Positions 12,901 through 23,430 of a stretch of DNA of 64,000 nucleotides are shown one piece after another (position 1 is the first letter of the stretch; each line of letters starts with the position of its first letter). The position numbers were made by a program, and so were the translations under genes. A model generated the notes under the pieces. It did no database searches. It was given only the letters and a program-made list of their open reading frames with translations, and was not told where the DNA came from. Origin of the DNA: Tamarix chinensis (lineage: Eukaryota; Streptophyta; Magnoliopsida; Caryophyllales; Tamaricaceae); assembly GCA_030549775.1 (NCBI GenBank), contig CM060171.1, positions 143,798,859 to 143,862,858 on the forward strand. The letters run 5' to 3'.

Positions 12901-15900
12901 TTTCCATTTTTCCTTTTACCTTTATATTTTGCGCTTGATTGGATTGGAATAGGTACTCCTTTCATTGCCAATTTCTTGCAGATATGGAGAGCGGCAACAA
13001 TATAGTGAAAGATGATAAGAGCCATCAATTACACTAAACAAAAGATGAACCTAAGAGGTACCGTTACAACTATTTTGTGTAAGACTTCAAAATTAGGTTA
13101 GTTTGAAAAGAAAATTGAATATGAGATGTGCAATTTTGTTGCCCACTTCTTCTTCGATGACTACGTCCACAACCTACACCATTTTGACATCTTCCTACTC
13201 AGAAAAGTATATTAGTTAATATTTTTCAATTAAAAATCCACCAAACAACGTATTAATAAATTGTTAATTGTTATTGTTCAACGTCATATGCTGCCAGTTA
13301 TTATCTTTAATTTGAATAGTTCTCTTTGTCGACTTTAATTTTATTTTATTTTTTGTTATAGGTTCCAACGTCAACTTGTGTTCAATAAACGTGCTCAGCT
13401 GAAACTATTGCTAGGAGAGAAATAAATTGTATATTAGGTTGTATTTAAATAAAAATGATAGTTCGGACCTTTATATCTTGAAATAAATTATGGCGGAACT
13501 ATTTAGGCGAAGACACTACCGATCTCAACATCAAGTAGTGTACAGAAAGGCCACTTAACGACATATTCTAATCCTGAATGTTGATCAAATTCATCTTTTT
13601 GGTATATACTAACCCCTTGACAGCCATTTTGTTGTTAGTGATATGATGAAGATGTTGATGATATGATGATGTGCTTATATATCTTCATCGTTGCAAGCAT
13701 TATAGGAAAACTTGTGGCTATGAAAATCTTCAAAGCAAAGAAAGGAGTTCTCTATTAACGAAGTTAATCAATCTTACATTGTAAGAGTTTGAGTAATACA
13801 TGTACAGGTATATTAATGAATTCGTTACTTTATTTTATTTTGTCTGATTGATTAAAAGGTTTAGATCAATATCCTACATTCATAAAATTAATTTTTCTAT
13901 CACACGTATTGGATTATGGCTTCTTCTATCTAAGGTTGATAGGATAGAACTGGATGGTATAAAGAAAATGCTTTCTTCTCATATTAAGTAGATTTTTTTA
14001 GTGATTTCTTCCAATAGTAAGTAGAATTTTCATATAAGATTATTTTTTTTAAATTCATCCCATTAGAATAATTAGCTACTATAATAATATGAAACATTAT
14101 TAGGCTGAATCTGATAATCAAGTAGTAACATCACTAAAGGTAGATGGTAAGATGGAGTCCGATTTCAGAAGTCAAAGGATTAGAAGGCCAAAACGGCATT
14201 GATGGACGATTTTTCAGTAATTGGGTGATCAATGAAACAAAAGTCATTGTTTAGGAAGTCTGGTGGATGTGCAATAAGGGTTTTTAAGTTAAGAAAAATA
14301 TTGTCATCTTTTTATTTAGTTTTTCTCTCTGTGATACTCCAAGTTTGGTGTCAATGCAAACAATTACTTGGATTTGTGTGTGTTTTATTTGCCAAATCTA
14401 GCATCTCCCCAAACAATATGGTTTATCTTAATATTTGATTGAATCTTTGTGATGATGGTTTATCTTTATCATTCTTTTTGGTTTAGCATTTTATTATAGT
14501 AGTATTTTAGGGGTTATGAAGTTATGATCCTGACATACAAAGTGACAGCTAAGGAAATGTGCTATCAAGGTTCTTATTATAGTAATTTTTTCGATATCAT
14601 TAGTTATATTATTTTTTATTTTTTGTATATGATGATTAGTTAAGTTATTTTTATATTTGATATTTTAATTAGTTGATTTTGTGCTATATAGTGATAGTTT
14701 TTTCGTTTTTTTACCTCTGGTGAAAAAAAGCATGCTTTAATTCCATTTTTTTCAAGAGAAGAAATTATCACTGTGTTCTTTTTATCATTGCTTTGTTGTC
14801 ATTAAAATTCTTATTGTAGTTTAATTTCTTTTGGTTAATTTTTTGGTATATATATATATATTGCATGGTAGATGATTGGTTAATTTTGCTTATGTGATCC
14901 TTAGGATTATATTATATAATAGTATTGTTGTTATACGTTTAGGGCTTATAAGCTCATGAGCTTAACATAGAAGATATGATGATCTCAGCTAAATAAGGGT
15001 GTGTATGATAACCATTGTTACTAGGGTGATTATGTCATCTTTGTTAAGGGCGATTTTGGGTGCCAGTGGTTTTCAAATTTGTTTTAAATTACTTCATTTT
15101 TTTATAGTAGTTCCTCAGCTATTCATTTTTTACTATTGTTATTATCATTTTTATTGTATAGTTATACAAAAAGGTGATTGCAAAAATGGATTCTACCATT
15201 TTTGTTTTAAATATATTTTTTTATAATAGTAGTTTAATATCCTTTAGTCAAAAAAAGTCACTAAATTTTAGCCATAAGATACAGTTTTATGCATATAACA
15301 ATCGTATATAGATATGGTTTTAAAATTCATAGGATTTTGGAGATAGGTATATAGAGTTTTTAAGAGAGAACATAAGGTAATACTAGCTTCTAGGTAAATA
15401 AAAGAATATCATGTAAGTTATACAAAAGAAACTAAAAATTATGGATATATTCTTAAATATCTATCACTGTAATTGGTTAATTTTTGTTGATGCTGATAAT
15501 CTTCATTGATGGGAAGATAGAATGATAGTCTTCAAATGGTTACCGAAAAGACATCTAGCATACTAAACCCCTCCCCCACTCCCTAAAGTGAAAAGACGGC
15601 AATGAGCAGCTCCGCTGCATTTTTTTTATAAAAAAAAATCTATATATATTCTTTGGGGATTGAAAGTTAGATTCCTCATAGCGTTCAGAAAAAGCAAGAA
15701 TGATTTTGAAGGATCATATGCGATGGACTTCATGATGACAACAACACCACAAGAGTGCTTGGCAAAACTATGGCCTTAGTGCTTTGCTAACTTGGCATAA
15801 TAGTATTATTGGCCTTTCAAAAATGTTTATATTTTCATTCCAATATTTTATACCTTCCCTGTTCCATAACTTTGAAATGGATATACAGTTGTAGAATATA

Positions 15901-17409
15901 CATTTACTATGAAAAGCAAAACCATAGATATAGAAGAAAGAAATAAGAGAGAATATAGTGTCTACTACTTTTAACATACTCAACTCAAAATATAATCCTA
16001 TTTTTCAGATTTGTCATGTAACTATATAATGCTATTAGAGTACATTTTATCCCGTGCATCACACGGGGGCAACACTAGTTTAGGAAAGAATAATAATTTA
16101 GGAATTTAATTAATCTTTGACAGTATTTTATTTGACCTATTATTTGGATGTAAATATCTTGTATATTATTAGGAAAGCAAATCAATCACGTAGGATGTAA
16201 TTAGGGAGAATATTAGTTGTAATTAAGGGAATACTACTTTATAAGCACGACAATTCTTGCTAGTTAAAGAAAGATGAACCCAAAGTATTGGGTATTCAAA
16301 CCAAAACACAAAATATGTCAAAAATCATACTTGCCTGTTGCAAAAATTGGCAGACCGGGCATGAGATCAGATGCATCATTAGGTATTCTCCGCGAAATTC
16401 TCCGACTATCAACTTCGTCCAATTCATCATCATCCTCAAAATCCTCAATGTCATCTATAGTTAAATCTTTATCTTGCGTGGAATTTATTGATTCAGCTTT
16501 TGATAAGCTTCTTCCAATAAGTGGATCAGAATTTGACAAACTTCTCTCAATTGATGGATCTGCAGTGGATAAGGTTTCTTCAACTGATGACTCTGATTTT
16601 GACAAGCTTGGGAGAATGCGAGAGGGTGTAATAACAGGAACTGGAGGTGGCGCCCGTCTAGGAGGTGAACCCGAAAATTCAGGATTTGTAACAAGAAAAA
16701 ATTCATTGGTAGAACCAGAATTATTCTGAAAAATAAAACAAACAGTTTATTCACCAGATAGTGATATAGGTTTTCAAAGAGCGAGACCCCCTGAAAAAAT
16801 ATAGCCAGTGGAAGTAAATAATGACTAAATACCAGCCATTCCATGGTGCTGCCCGATTACCAATATCTAAATTCAAATACAAAAATCAGACAGCTGCGTG
16901 ATGGTGCTGGACAGATCCACAACTTACCACATGAGGAAATTCAGCATTATCATGATAATCCCTAATAGCTTCAGAAAGCTCAAGCATATCTCCTACATTG
17001 GTAACAACAAAATACAAGGGAGAAAATAAAATATAGCTAGAGCAAATACTGATAATATAAGATTATTGTAACCAGAGATCACAATAAATAACAATGTTCC
17101 CCTACCTTTCTTGGCACAATTTAAGACATAATCCACACTAACTTGATCCAGATCCACATCATCCAATGTAACTGCTCCAGGAGGCATCACAACTTTCTTG
17201 ATCAAGCTACCAGAAAGCATGAAATTGAGTAAAACACGCCTATCCCTCCGATATCGCTGCAGCATCTCGAGCTCATTTTCCCTATTTCATTCAACAGATC
17301 AACAAAATAAAAAAGGGAAATTGAAATATTCAAAATCTAATCTAATAATGTCAGCAACGCTAAACAGAGATCCAACAAATAAAAATAAAAACAGTACATA
17401 CTCTTCCAT
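3859..17409 (-). CDS. PATROL1-like (DUF810, Munc13-homology family) protein, 5' part, 8 exons
   Basis: The joined coding sequence is exons 17402-17409, 17106-17281, 16928-16992, 16335-16725, 5932-5998, 5664-5817, 4114-4281 and 3859-3969 on the minus strand. It is 1140 nt, or exactly 380 codons with no internal stop. The product starts [20 protein letters not shown] and contains [90 protein letters not shown] and [21 protein letters not shown] recognise these as the N-terminal third of the plant DUF810/PATROL1 family. In Arabidopsis PATROL1 is a Munc13-like tethering factor that helps deliver the plasma-membrane proton ATPase, notably in guard cells. Family members are about 1,000-1,100 residues, so the MHD-domain part should lie beyond position 1. 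Intron 4 is a 10.3-kb GC-AG intron swollen by transposons. Whether the gene is still expressed correctly cannot be told from sequence. Confidence 0.9.
4114..4281 (-). CDS. PATROL1-like exon 7
   Basis: The acceptor is ATAG before 4281 and the donor GTAATA starts at 4113. The 56 codons encode [40 protein letters not shown] and [16 protein letters not shown], among the best conserved parts of the protein. Confidence 0.93.
5664..5817 (-). CDS. PATROL1-like exon 6
   Basis: The acceptor AACAAACAG lies behind a polypyrimidine tract and the donor is GTGTTG at 5663. The exon encodes [20 protein letters not shown] followed by [25 protein letters not shown] and IRVQME. The lysine-rich stretch followed by LGRSK is typical of the family. 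Confidence 0.9.
5932..5998 (-). CDS. PATROL1-like exon 5
   Basis: This 67-nt exon encodes [23 protein letters not shown], a conserved block of the family directly after the LPIFATG of exon 4. Its phases (two bases at each end) fit the GC donor of exon 4 and the single leading base of exon 6. The donor is GTACGC. Confidence 0.88.
6934..7336 (+). repeat. 5' LTR of the copia element
   Basis: It begins TGTTAATAGG and ends ATGTCA. It is about 60 bp longer than the 3' LTR because the AT-rich unit containing TTAATTAATCTTTGACAATA is repeated about four times in the first 200 bp. Directly after it comes CAGAGC. The usual copia primer-binding site starts TGGTATCAGAGC, so its first half seems lost. Confidence 0.85.
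7767..12346 (+). pseudogene. Copia Gag-Pol polyprotein, broken
   Basis: The reading starts near 7767 with Gag ([20 protein letters not shown], then a stop). Then follow a protease region ([14 protein letters not shown] near 8673, where the usual DSGA has become DLEA), the integrase zinc-finger start ([10 protein letters not shown] near 9048), integrase core pieces ([18 protein letters not shown] and [13 protein letters not shown], 9225-9540), RT pieces ([10 protein letters not shown] and [18 protein letters not shown], with the active-site YVDD at 10583-10594) and RNase H (SWKSKK, stop, [18 protein letters not shown] near 12000). Frames change repeatedly and stops are frequent, so no functional protein is expected. 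The hAT insertion splits RT from RNase H. Confidence 0.88.
10705..11543. mobile_element. hAT-type non-autonomous DNA transposon (839 bp)
   Basis: The terminal inverted repeats are CAGTGTTTGAAAA... and its partner ...TTTTCAAACACTA. They are flanked by an exact 8-bp duplication GTTTAGAG (10697-10704 and 11544-11551), diagnostic of hAT-type insertion. Both ends are GC-rich with many GGCGC/GCGCC words and can form a long imperfect hairpin; the middle is A-rich. No transposase is encoded. Removing it rejoins the copia RT sequence ending FLGLE. Confidence 0.88.
12347..12360 (+). promoter_or_regulatory. Polypurine tract of the copia element
   Basis: The tract AAATTTAAGGGGGA ends exactly where the 3' LTR begins with TGTTAATAGG. 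This is the expected plus-strand priming site of a copia element and fixes the 3' LTR start. Confidence 0.75.
12361..12459 (+). repeat. 3' LTR of the copia element, left piece
   Basis: The first 99 bp of the 3' LTR match the 5' LTR start up to GATTTGACACA. The Helitron follows. The LTR resumes at 16079. Confidence 0.88.
12460..16078 (+). mobile_element. Non-autonomous Helitron (3.6 kb) inside the copia 3' LTR
   Basis: The 5' end is TC followed by TTATCGTACTATATATAAAAG, like known plant Helitron starts. The 3' end is CTAG (16075-16078), preceded by the hairpin CCCGTG-CATCA-CACGGG at 16051-16067. Insertion between host A (12459) and T (16079) without duplication is the Helitron hallmark, and the LTR halves on both sides align with one intact LTR. 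I found no Rep or helicase coding inside. The interior is AT-rich with only short open frames. Confidence 0.85.
16079..16320 (+). repeat. 3' LTR of the copia element, right piece
   Basis: This aligns with the 5' LTR from about position 7085 to 7336 and ends AAATATGTCA, followed by the duplication AAAAT. Together with 12361-12459 the 3' LTR is 341 bp. Confidence 0.88.
16335..16725 (-). CDS. PATROL1-like exon 4, ends at a GC donor
   Basis: The acceptor TTTTTCAG precedes 16725. The exon encodes [16 protein letters not shown], a proline-rich linker ([11 protein letters not shown]), a serine/acidic 11-residue repeat, the acidic block [18 protein letters not shown], and ends at LPIFATG. The exon ends CAG and the intron begins GCAAGTATG. 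That is the typical sequence of a plant GC-AG donor, and it is the only choice that keeps frame with exon 5. Using the GT four bases further on would shift the frame. Confidence 0.88.
16492..16604 (-). repeat. In-frame 33-nt repeat (11 residues) in exon 4
   Basis: The translated units read [22 protein letters not shown] and [11 protein letters not shown], followed by a partial SKAES. The period is 33 nt, so the frame is kept. The segment sits between the proline-rich linker and the conserved acidic IEDFEDDDE block. From memory the Arabidopsis protein has a single SES-type motif here, so the expansion may be lineage-specific. Its effect is unknown; the segment is probably disordered and rich in possible phosphorylation sites. 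Confidence 0.75.
16928..16992 (-). CDS. PATROL1-like exon 3
   Basis: The acceptor TGTAG precedes 16992 and the donor GTAAGT begins at 16927. The 65-nt exon encodes [22 protein letters not shown], a conserved piece just after the KKG of exon 2, and ends on a codon boundary. Confidence 0.9.
17106..17281 (-). CDS. PATROL1-like exon 2
   Basis: The acceptor ATAG lies at 17282-17285 and the donor GTAGGG begins at 17105. The exon encodes the strongly conserved N-terminal block from [15 protein letters not shown] to [10 protein letters not shown], including the [12 protein letters not shown] stretch. It ends one base into a codon, which matches exon 3. Confidence 0.92.
17402..17409 (-). CDS. PATROL1-like exon 1 coding part (start codon)
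   Basis: The eight bases ATGGAAGA are followed by the donor GTATGT at 17401. Joined to exon 2 they give MEEENELEM, the conserved N-terminus of this family. Starting instead at the ATG at 17265 in exon 2 would lose the first eight residues. The frame upstream of exon 2 hits a stop, so a separate first exon is required. Confidence 0.85.
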
Positions 17410-17720
17410 CGGAAATATTAAGCGACAGCTTCGAAGAACTTCCTCTTTTGAAATTTCTGATTAATGCAAGCCAATAATTCAATCTAATGCTTCTTTTCTG
17501 GGAAGATGAAATGAGTAATTGATTCAAAGCACAGTAAGTTCAACTACTATTAAGAGCTAATGATCACTAGTGATGAAATCAAATAGAAGTAACGAAATGT
17601 GCATTCGATCTAACATTAACTAGTTTAATTAATATTCAGTACCTTCGAGTGTACACCAGAACTTCTGAGAAATTATTCAGAAAGAGAGAGGGAGAGATCA
17701 GAGAAATTTGTTGGTTCTAG
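17410..17720 (-). other. 5' untranslated region with a probable leader intron
   Basis: Upstream of the start codon a probable intron runs from a donor GTACTG at 17642 to an acceptor TTCCCAG ending at 17498. This would leave a leader exon of roughly 17643-17700 that is rich in CTCTCTC. CT-rich leaders with an intron are common in plant housekeeping genes. The boundaries are inferred from splice consensus only; there is no coding frame to test them. Confidence 0.5.
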
Positions 17721-18000
17721 TCAATGATTGGTAAAACGAAGTAATAGATGAGAAACAGAACATGGGCGAGCGCGCAGTGATAGTTTAGTGCTAACAGTGG
17801 AAATGTCTACCGCCTTGTTCGGAAAGATAAGCTCGCCGTACCAGCAATTGGCTCGGCTGTTCTATAACTTCAGGCTTCAGCTAATTGTCGAAAGGACTGG
17901 CGGCATTCAAGTTTGAGACCCCTCCCCCAATTGTTGCATGCTCTTAACTTACTGGGTTAAACGAGTATTATTTGATTCACATCTTTTTATAAATAACGGC
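17700..18000 (-). promoter_or_regulatory. Likely core promoter of the PATROL1-like gene
   Basis: On the minus strand an ACCAAT box (about 17728-17733) and a pyrimidine patch (about 17680-17700) lie just upstream of or within the leader. The stretch is less AT-rich than its surroundings and has several CpG sites. I see no clear TATA box. The call rests on position and composition only. Confidence 0.35.
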
Positions 18001-18049
18001 GCGTATTTTATTAAATAAATGTATAATGTTTATCAACAAATATATATAA

Positions 18050-18790
18050 GGGCGCTTAATATAAGTACAATATGAAATACCTATCATTTATAAAATAAAT
18101 ATAAATCTTATAGTATTTCATATATATTTTAAATTGATAATACACATTTTCGGAATATTTATATTATCAATATAATATATACCATTATAAAATCTGTATT
18201 TATAGCTATAAGATATACAATTGTCAATATAAAATATTTATTTACCAGTATAAAATATATATTTATCAATATAAGATATGCATTTGAAATTATAAGGCAT
18301 GAAATTGTTCCATAAAGATGTGTACTCTTGACAACATAATGTATATTTATAACACATACATTCATCCCTTATTATTTTATAAATAATTGTTGTGTATTTA
18401 TATTCAAAATATGTGTATTTTATTGGAGAAAATGTGTATTAATTTTAATAAGATGTGTATTTATAATGCATGTATTCATCCTATATTATTTTATAAATGA
18501 AGAATGTTATCAAATGTGTATTTATCAATATAACATGTGTATTTGTTATTATAAGATATATATTTTATCTCTATGAGATGTGCGCTGTAGAAATAAAATG
18601 TATTTTTACAATTATAAAAAGTACATATATCTAATAACCATTACCATGTCCACCGTATTTTTTTTTAAATATATGTATTTAACTATTAAAAGATGTGTGT
18701 TCATATATAAAAAATGTGTATTTATGGACAAAAGATATATAAAATTGTAACAAAAAAACATAAAATTGCATGTTGTTACTAGTAACAACA
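18050..18790. repeat. Diverged 21-bp AT-rich minisatellite
   Basis: Units resemble AATATAAGATATGTATTTATC, with a clear 21-bp period between about 18172 and 18297, then more diverged and gapped copies to about 18760. The AT-rich composition and the proximity to the gene's upstream side are notable. It might also be the body of an unrecognised mobile element. Confidence 0.65.
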
Positions 18791-21700
18791 TGTAATATGT
18801 GCCTGTAATACCCCCCAATATTTTAGAATTTAGAATTTAGTAATTAATCTTCATTTGGGATAATTTAATAATTGTGTTGACTTTTGATTTATAAAAATGG
18901 GTGTGATTATTTAATAAAATAAAATAAATATTTTGTTATTTTATCATACTCTTTTTATTTAAATAATTTCTTAAACCCTTATTTTACTAAAATTATCATC
19001 TTAAATTAATATCTTAAATTGTAAATAAATTAATTTATTAAAATAATTTATCCATCTAAATAACTAAATACCCTACTTTCAATAAAATTATTTTTTTTAT
19101 TTTCCCTTTTTCATTTTTCCTTTTTTTCTCTTTTCCTCCCCTTTTGAGCAGTCCAGCCTATAACACCCCTAAAATTCACTACTAAAAAAATCATTTTATT
19201 TAAAATTTAGCGGAAGTGAAATGAAAAAACAGTAAATTTCGAAGATATTACCGCCACACTTGGTACCAGACCGGTTTTCTCCTACCATTTCAGTACTAAA
19301 TGCTAGAGTTAAAAAGAAACAGAATATGATTTTTATAAATTTAATTTAAAACAGAGTAGTACACTGAATTCGTTACAAATAATATATGCCTACAACTAGT
19401 GGTTATAAGAGTAAAATCCTTTACCAATAAATCAAAAAGGTGGAAGAGATACCCTAAGGATTCCCGGATAATCCTTACTCTCATACCCAAGCCCTCTTGA
19501 ATATCACCTATAATGGACTTGTAAGAGACACTACCCATTGAATAGGTAAAGGCCCATGAATGGAACCCTTCAATACTATGGTACTGAGTAACCTTTTAAA
19601 CCAGACTAAAAGATAGGCCCGCATGTAACACATAATACAAAAATTATATAGGAAGATAACATGCGGACTAATACACAAGGCGATACCATATACAATGAGA
19701 GATGCATAACACAAAAATCATGTACTTATAAATCCATCACGTACCAAAGTAGGGACAAGAACTGAAGCCAAACTCAGGTCATATCAATAGATCACGAAGA
19801 GAAACAATACTTTTTGGGCCTTAAGCCGTTAATGAATATCATTATTCAATCATCGTCTCTCGAATTATATCCATATGAGTGCGGGAACCCTACTATTATA
19901 GCTGGTGGATCGAAAACATACACAACAACATGCACCTGACCACTATTGTCTGTCGATGGATCCGTCTCCAGAGCTCCCTACGCTTGGCCACTATTATCGC
20001 CGATGGAACGGTCTGGCTCCGACTCACATAGTGTTCCACTATAAGTAATTAGTGTCTTCTCATAGTTTATTAATATCTAACGTTTGGTTTATTGAGCTCA
20101 GGATCCCCCACTATTGTAGTCGGTGGATCGGAAACATACAGGATAGCTGAAATACCCCAAAAATATTAGTTTTGAGAATTATAGTTTAAAAGGATTTATT
20201 AGGAAAAATTAATTAAATTAATAAGGGAAATTATTGGAATAGGAAGAAATTATTTAGGGTAAAATAAGAAGAAATTTATAAATATTTTAAATAGAAAAAA
20301 TTTGGGTGTTTTGCTAATTAAAAAGGAATTTAGGAAAAATCTTTTAAAAATCCTAAATTAGCCTAAAAATAAAATTTAATATTATTTTATTAAAATATTT
20401 TATTTTTAATACCCAAAATATTTAGATTTATTTAATTAATCCTCAACCCATATATTTTTCTTTTTCCCTTTTTCCTTTCTCTTTTTCTTTCTTCCTTTTT
20501 CTTTTCTTTTTCTTTCTTTTCTTTCTTTTCTTCCTTTTTCCCTTCTTTTCTTCTTCCGGTTGGGCCTGATGCGACTCGTTCCCATCGCCCCATTCCTTCG
20601 GTGCAGCCCAGGAGCAAAACGATGCTCCTTCTTCCCTTTTTCCCTAGAACATTGCGTTCCATTTGAAACCTTTATAACCGGCGCCAGCCCGGTTCTTCCT
20701 TCTCTTTTCTTTTCTTTCTTCTTTCCCCCAGTCGGCCGGTCCACCCTTTTCTTCTTCTTTCCTCCTCCTCCCCGTCGACCTGTAACTCAGTCAGCCCGAA
20801 AATGGCGCCGCCGGCTATGCTCGTCATGACCAGGCATTTCTCCCCTCTTTATCTTCCCCCTGAATCGCAATTCAACATGATCTAATCCACCTTCCTTTTC
20901 TTTCGCGCAAAATCCTCCTTTTCCTGCGCGAATGGGCTGCCACGATTTGAATTTTGTACCAGCCAATTGGCATTGTCGGCTACCCTATTCCTACCTGCAT
21001 TACCCTCCTGCCAACCCTTAGAACCCTACCCTCTCCTCCAAACTCTATAAATACCCCTTATTTGGTTGATCTCGAAACTTTTTTCCCGAAATCCTAAGAA
21101 ATTACCCCTGCGCACCACCGCAACTTCAGACACCCTTTCCTCTGCTGTCAGCCAACTACACCGCCTGCTCTACCTACCTAAGTCTTCCCTGCACCTACCT
21201 CTAACTAACTAAACCACCCATCTCCCTCGATTATTCTTGCACGAGCCACCACAACCATGCAAAGTTCCTTGCCCAACCAACCAAATTTTTACACCTACCA
21301 CCCTTCGCACCACCGCCCACCACCACATCTGCCTCTATCACTACCTCCTACACCACCCAAAGATAGCTAACAACCCTCCTCCACCTCGCCCTACCCTTCT
21401 ATTTCCATTCCCTCTTCTCCTCCTCTCTTTTTCTTCTTCTCTTCATTTCGGCTACCACCATTGTCGCCATGCTGAAATACCCCAAAAATCCTAATTTAGG
21501 AATTATGAAAAAATAGTGATTTATTAGGGAAAAAATTAAGAAAATAAATTACTTCATTAAATAAAGAGGAAATTAATTGAGGAAAATAAGGAGAAAATAA
21601 TAAATAAATTATTTAGAAAATTTTGGACATTTTACTAATTAAAATGAAAGTAGAGGAAAATTACCCAAAATAGCCAAAATTAATCTAAAAAGGGAATTAA

Positions 21701-23429
21701 AATTAATAATTTTTAAATATTCAAGAAAATAAACATATATACATATAAATGTATAATAATCCAAAAACATTCTAAATAAATTGTGCAAAAATCCAAAACC
21801 CCAAAGAAACCCTTTTTCTCCCTTTTCCTTTTTCCTTTCCTTTCTTTTTCCTTTTTCTTCTTCCCCGCCGGAATTGGGCCTCGCTCGGCCCAATCCCCTT
21901 TCTTCTTCTCCTTCCCATGGCCCAGTGTCATCCGCTGGCTGTCGCGCGACCGCAATGCTGCATTTCACCCATCGAAGCCGTCGAAACGCCACGTCATATT
22001 AATGATCCTTGTGACGGTTGCCCACCTAGCGACGCGACGCCGCGTTTTGTTCCCCTAATTACTAAAACGCCGTGTTTGGTTTAAAAACTTATAACCGTTT
22101 CCAAACTGGTCGGCTCTCCCTCTTTTCCTTTTTCCATGGACTGCCGGTCCACCCCACGCCCGTCGTCTTCTTCCTCGCGCAGGCCTGCAATTCGCAGCCT
22201 GCCACCGCCGACAACCCCTGCCGTTCGGCCGTCCTTCCCCTGCCATTTCCGTCCCTTTCTTTCCCAATTTGACCCAGCACACCCATCCTACCCCTCACGC
22301 GTCCTGTTGCCTTTCCCTTTTCTCGCACCCAGCCAAACAAACCCTGCCAAACCGCAGGTCTGCGCCGGCTGCCACCACCGGATGGCGCCCTGCCGCACCT
22401 GCCCCCTTGTGTCATCCCTCTCCCCTTCGTCATTTTCCCCTCCACAATTGCTTATAAATACCCCCCGAACGGCCAAAGCAAGTCCTCTCTTTTGGACCTT
22501 GCTGAAACCCTACCTCGCCGCCGCCAGAAAAAAACGCACTTTTCACTGCCGCCAGCAAGCGTCGCGACCACCGCCACACACCAAAGCCTTCCCTACACCA
22601 CCCTCCACGCAACCAAGCTGTCGTTGTCCCCTTTCTTGCCCCGCATGTGCCACCACAACCGTGCAAAATTCCCTGCCCAAAAATGATCACCGCCGCCTCG
22701 TGCCTCCTTCTACCGCCACCTCCACCGTGATCAACCTCCCTACCACCCTCCAAAACAACCAGCAGGTCCTCCCCTACCTGCCCATACCCTCCTTACTCCT
22801 TGCCTCCTTCTCCACCAACCTCCACCCTCCTCCACCTTCGGCCGCCGCGTCAACCACTGAGCGCCGCCACCCCTATCACGCCACCACCCTCATTCCACTC
22901 CCCTTTCCCAGTTGTCTCCTCCCTCACCTCAAAATTATTCTTTTCTCCTCCCATCTAACCACCACCTCCATCTTTCCCTCTCTTCTCCTCCTCCACCGCC
23001 GCCGCCGTCGCCGCCACGCGCCGCTGCCGGACCACCACCGACCCTAGGTGGTCTTCCACTCATCCCAAACCTTAACCTTTCTTTTTATATAGCTACTAAT
23101 AAGTTTAACTAATATTAATATTAGTATACTTATTATTATCATTATTATTATTCCTTTTATTATTAGTAGTAGTATTACTTTTATTATTATTATTATTATT
23201 ATTATCACTAATATTATGATCTCTGTTATTAAAGTTATCATTTTTACCAATACTAGCATCCCTTTGAACCCTAACTTCTATTATACTTAACTTTAGTTTT
23301 ATTTTTATGATTATTAGTATTAATAATAATATTATTATTATTATAATTTCTATTATCCTTACTATGGTTATTATTATTGTTGCTTAACCTTACTTGGTTG
23401 TTATTATTGGTATTATTATTACTACTAGG

Positions 23430-23430
<1 letters not shown>

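Larger units (their letters stand above)
6934..16320 (+). mobile_element. Ty1/copia LTR retrotransposon, degenerate, with two nested insertions
   Basis: Both LTRs begin TGTTAATAGG and end AAATATGTCA. The element is flanked by the 5-bp duplication AAAAT (6929-6933 and 16321-16325). The order Gag, protease, integrase, reverse transcriptase, RNase H (integrase before RT) identifies Ty1/copia. It lies in intron 4 of the PATROL1-like gene, antisense to it. The coding region has many stops and frameshifts and contains a hAT-type insertion; the 3' LTR contains a Helitron. By eye the last 200 bp of the two LTRs differ at about 20-25 positions, so the insertion is old. Confidence 0.9.
5999..16334 (-). 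other. Intron 4 of the PATROL1-like gene (GC-AG, about 10.3 kb)
   Basis: The donor is GC at 16334-16333 (context CAG/GCAAGT) and the acceptor is TTACAG ending at 5999. The copia insertion 6934-16320 and one copy of its AAAAT duplication account for 9,392 bp. Removing them leaves an ancestral intron of about 0.94 kb. The rest, 6000-6928, is ordinary AT-rich intron sequence with no recognisable feature. Confidence 0.85.

Noticed and set aside
16330..16334. Alternative GT donor (16330-16329) for exon 4
   Set aside because: Using it adds four bases and puts exon 5 out of frame, losing the conserved [13 protein letters not shown] block. The GC donor keeps frame.
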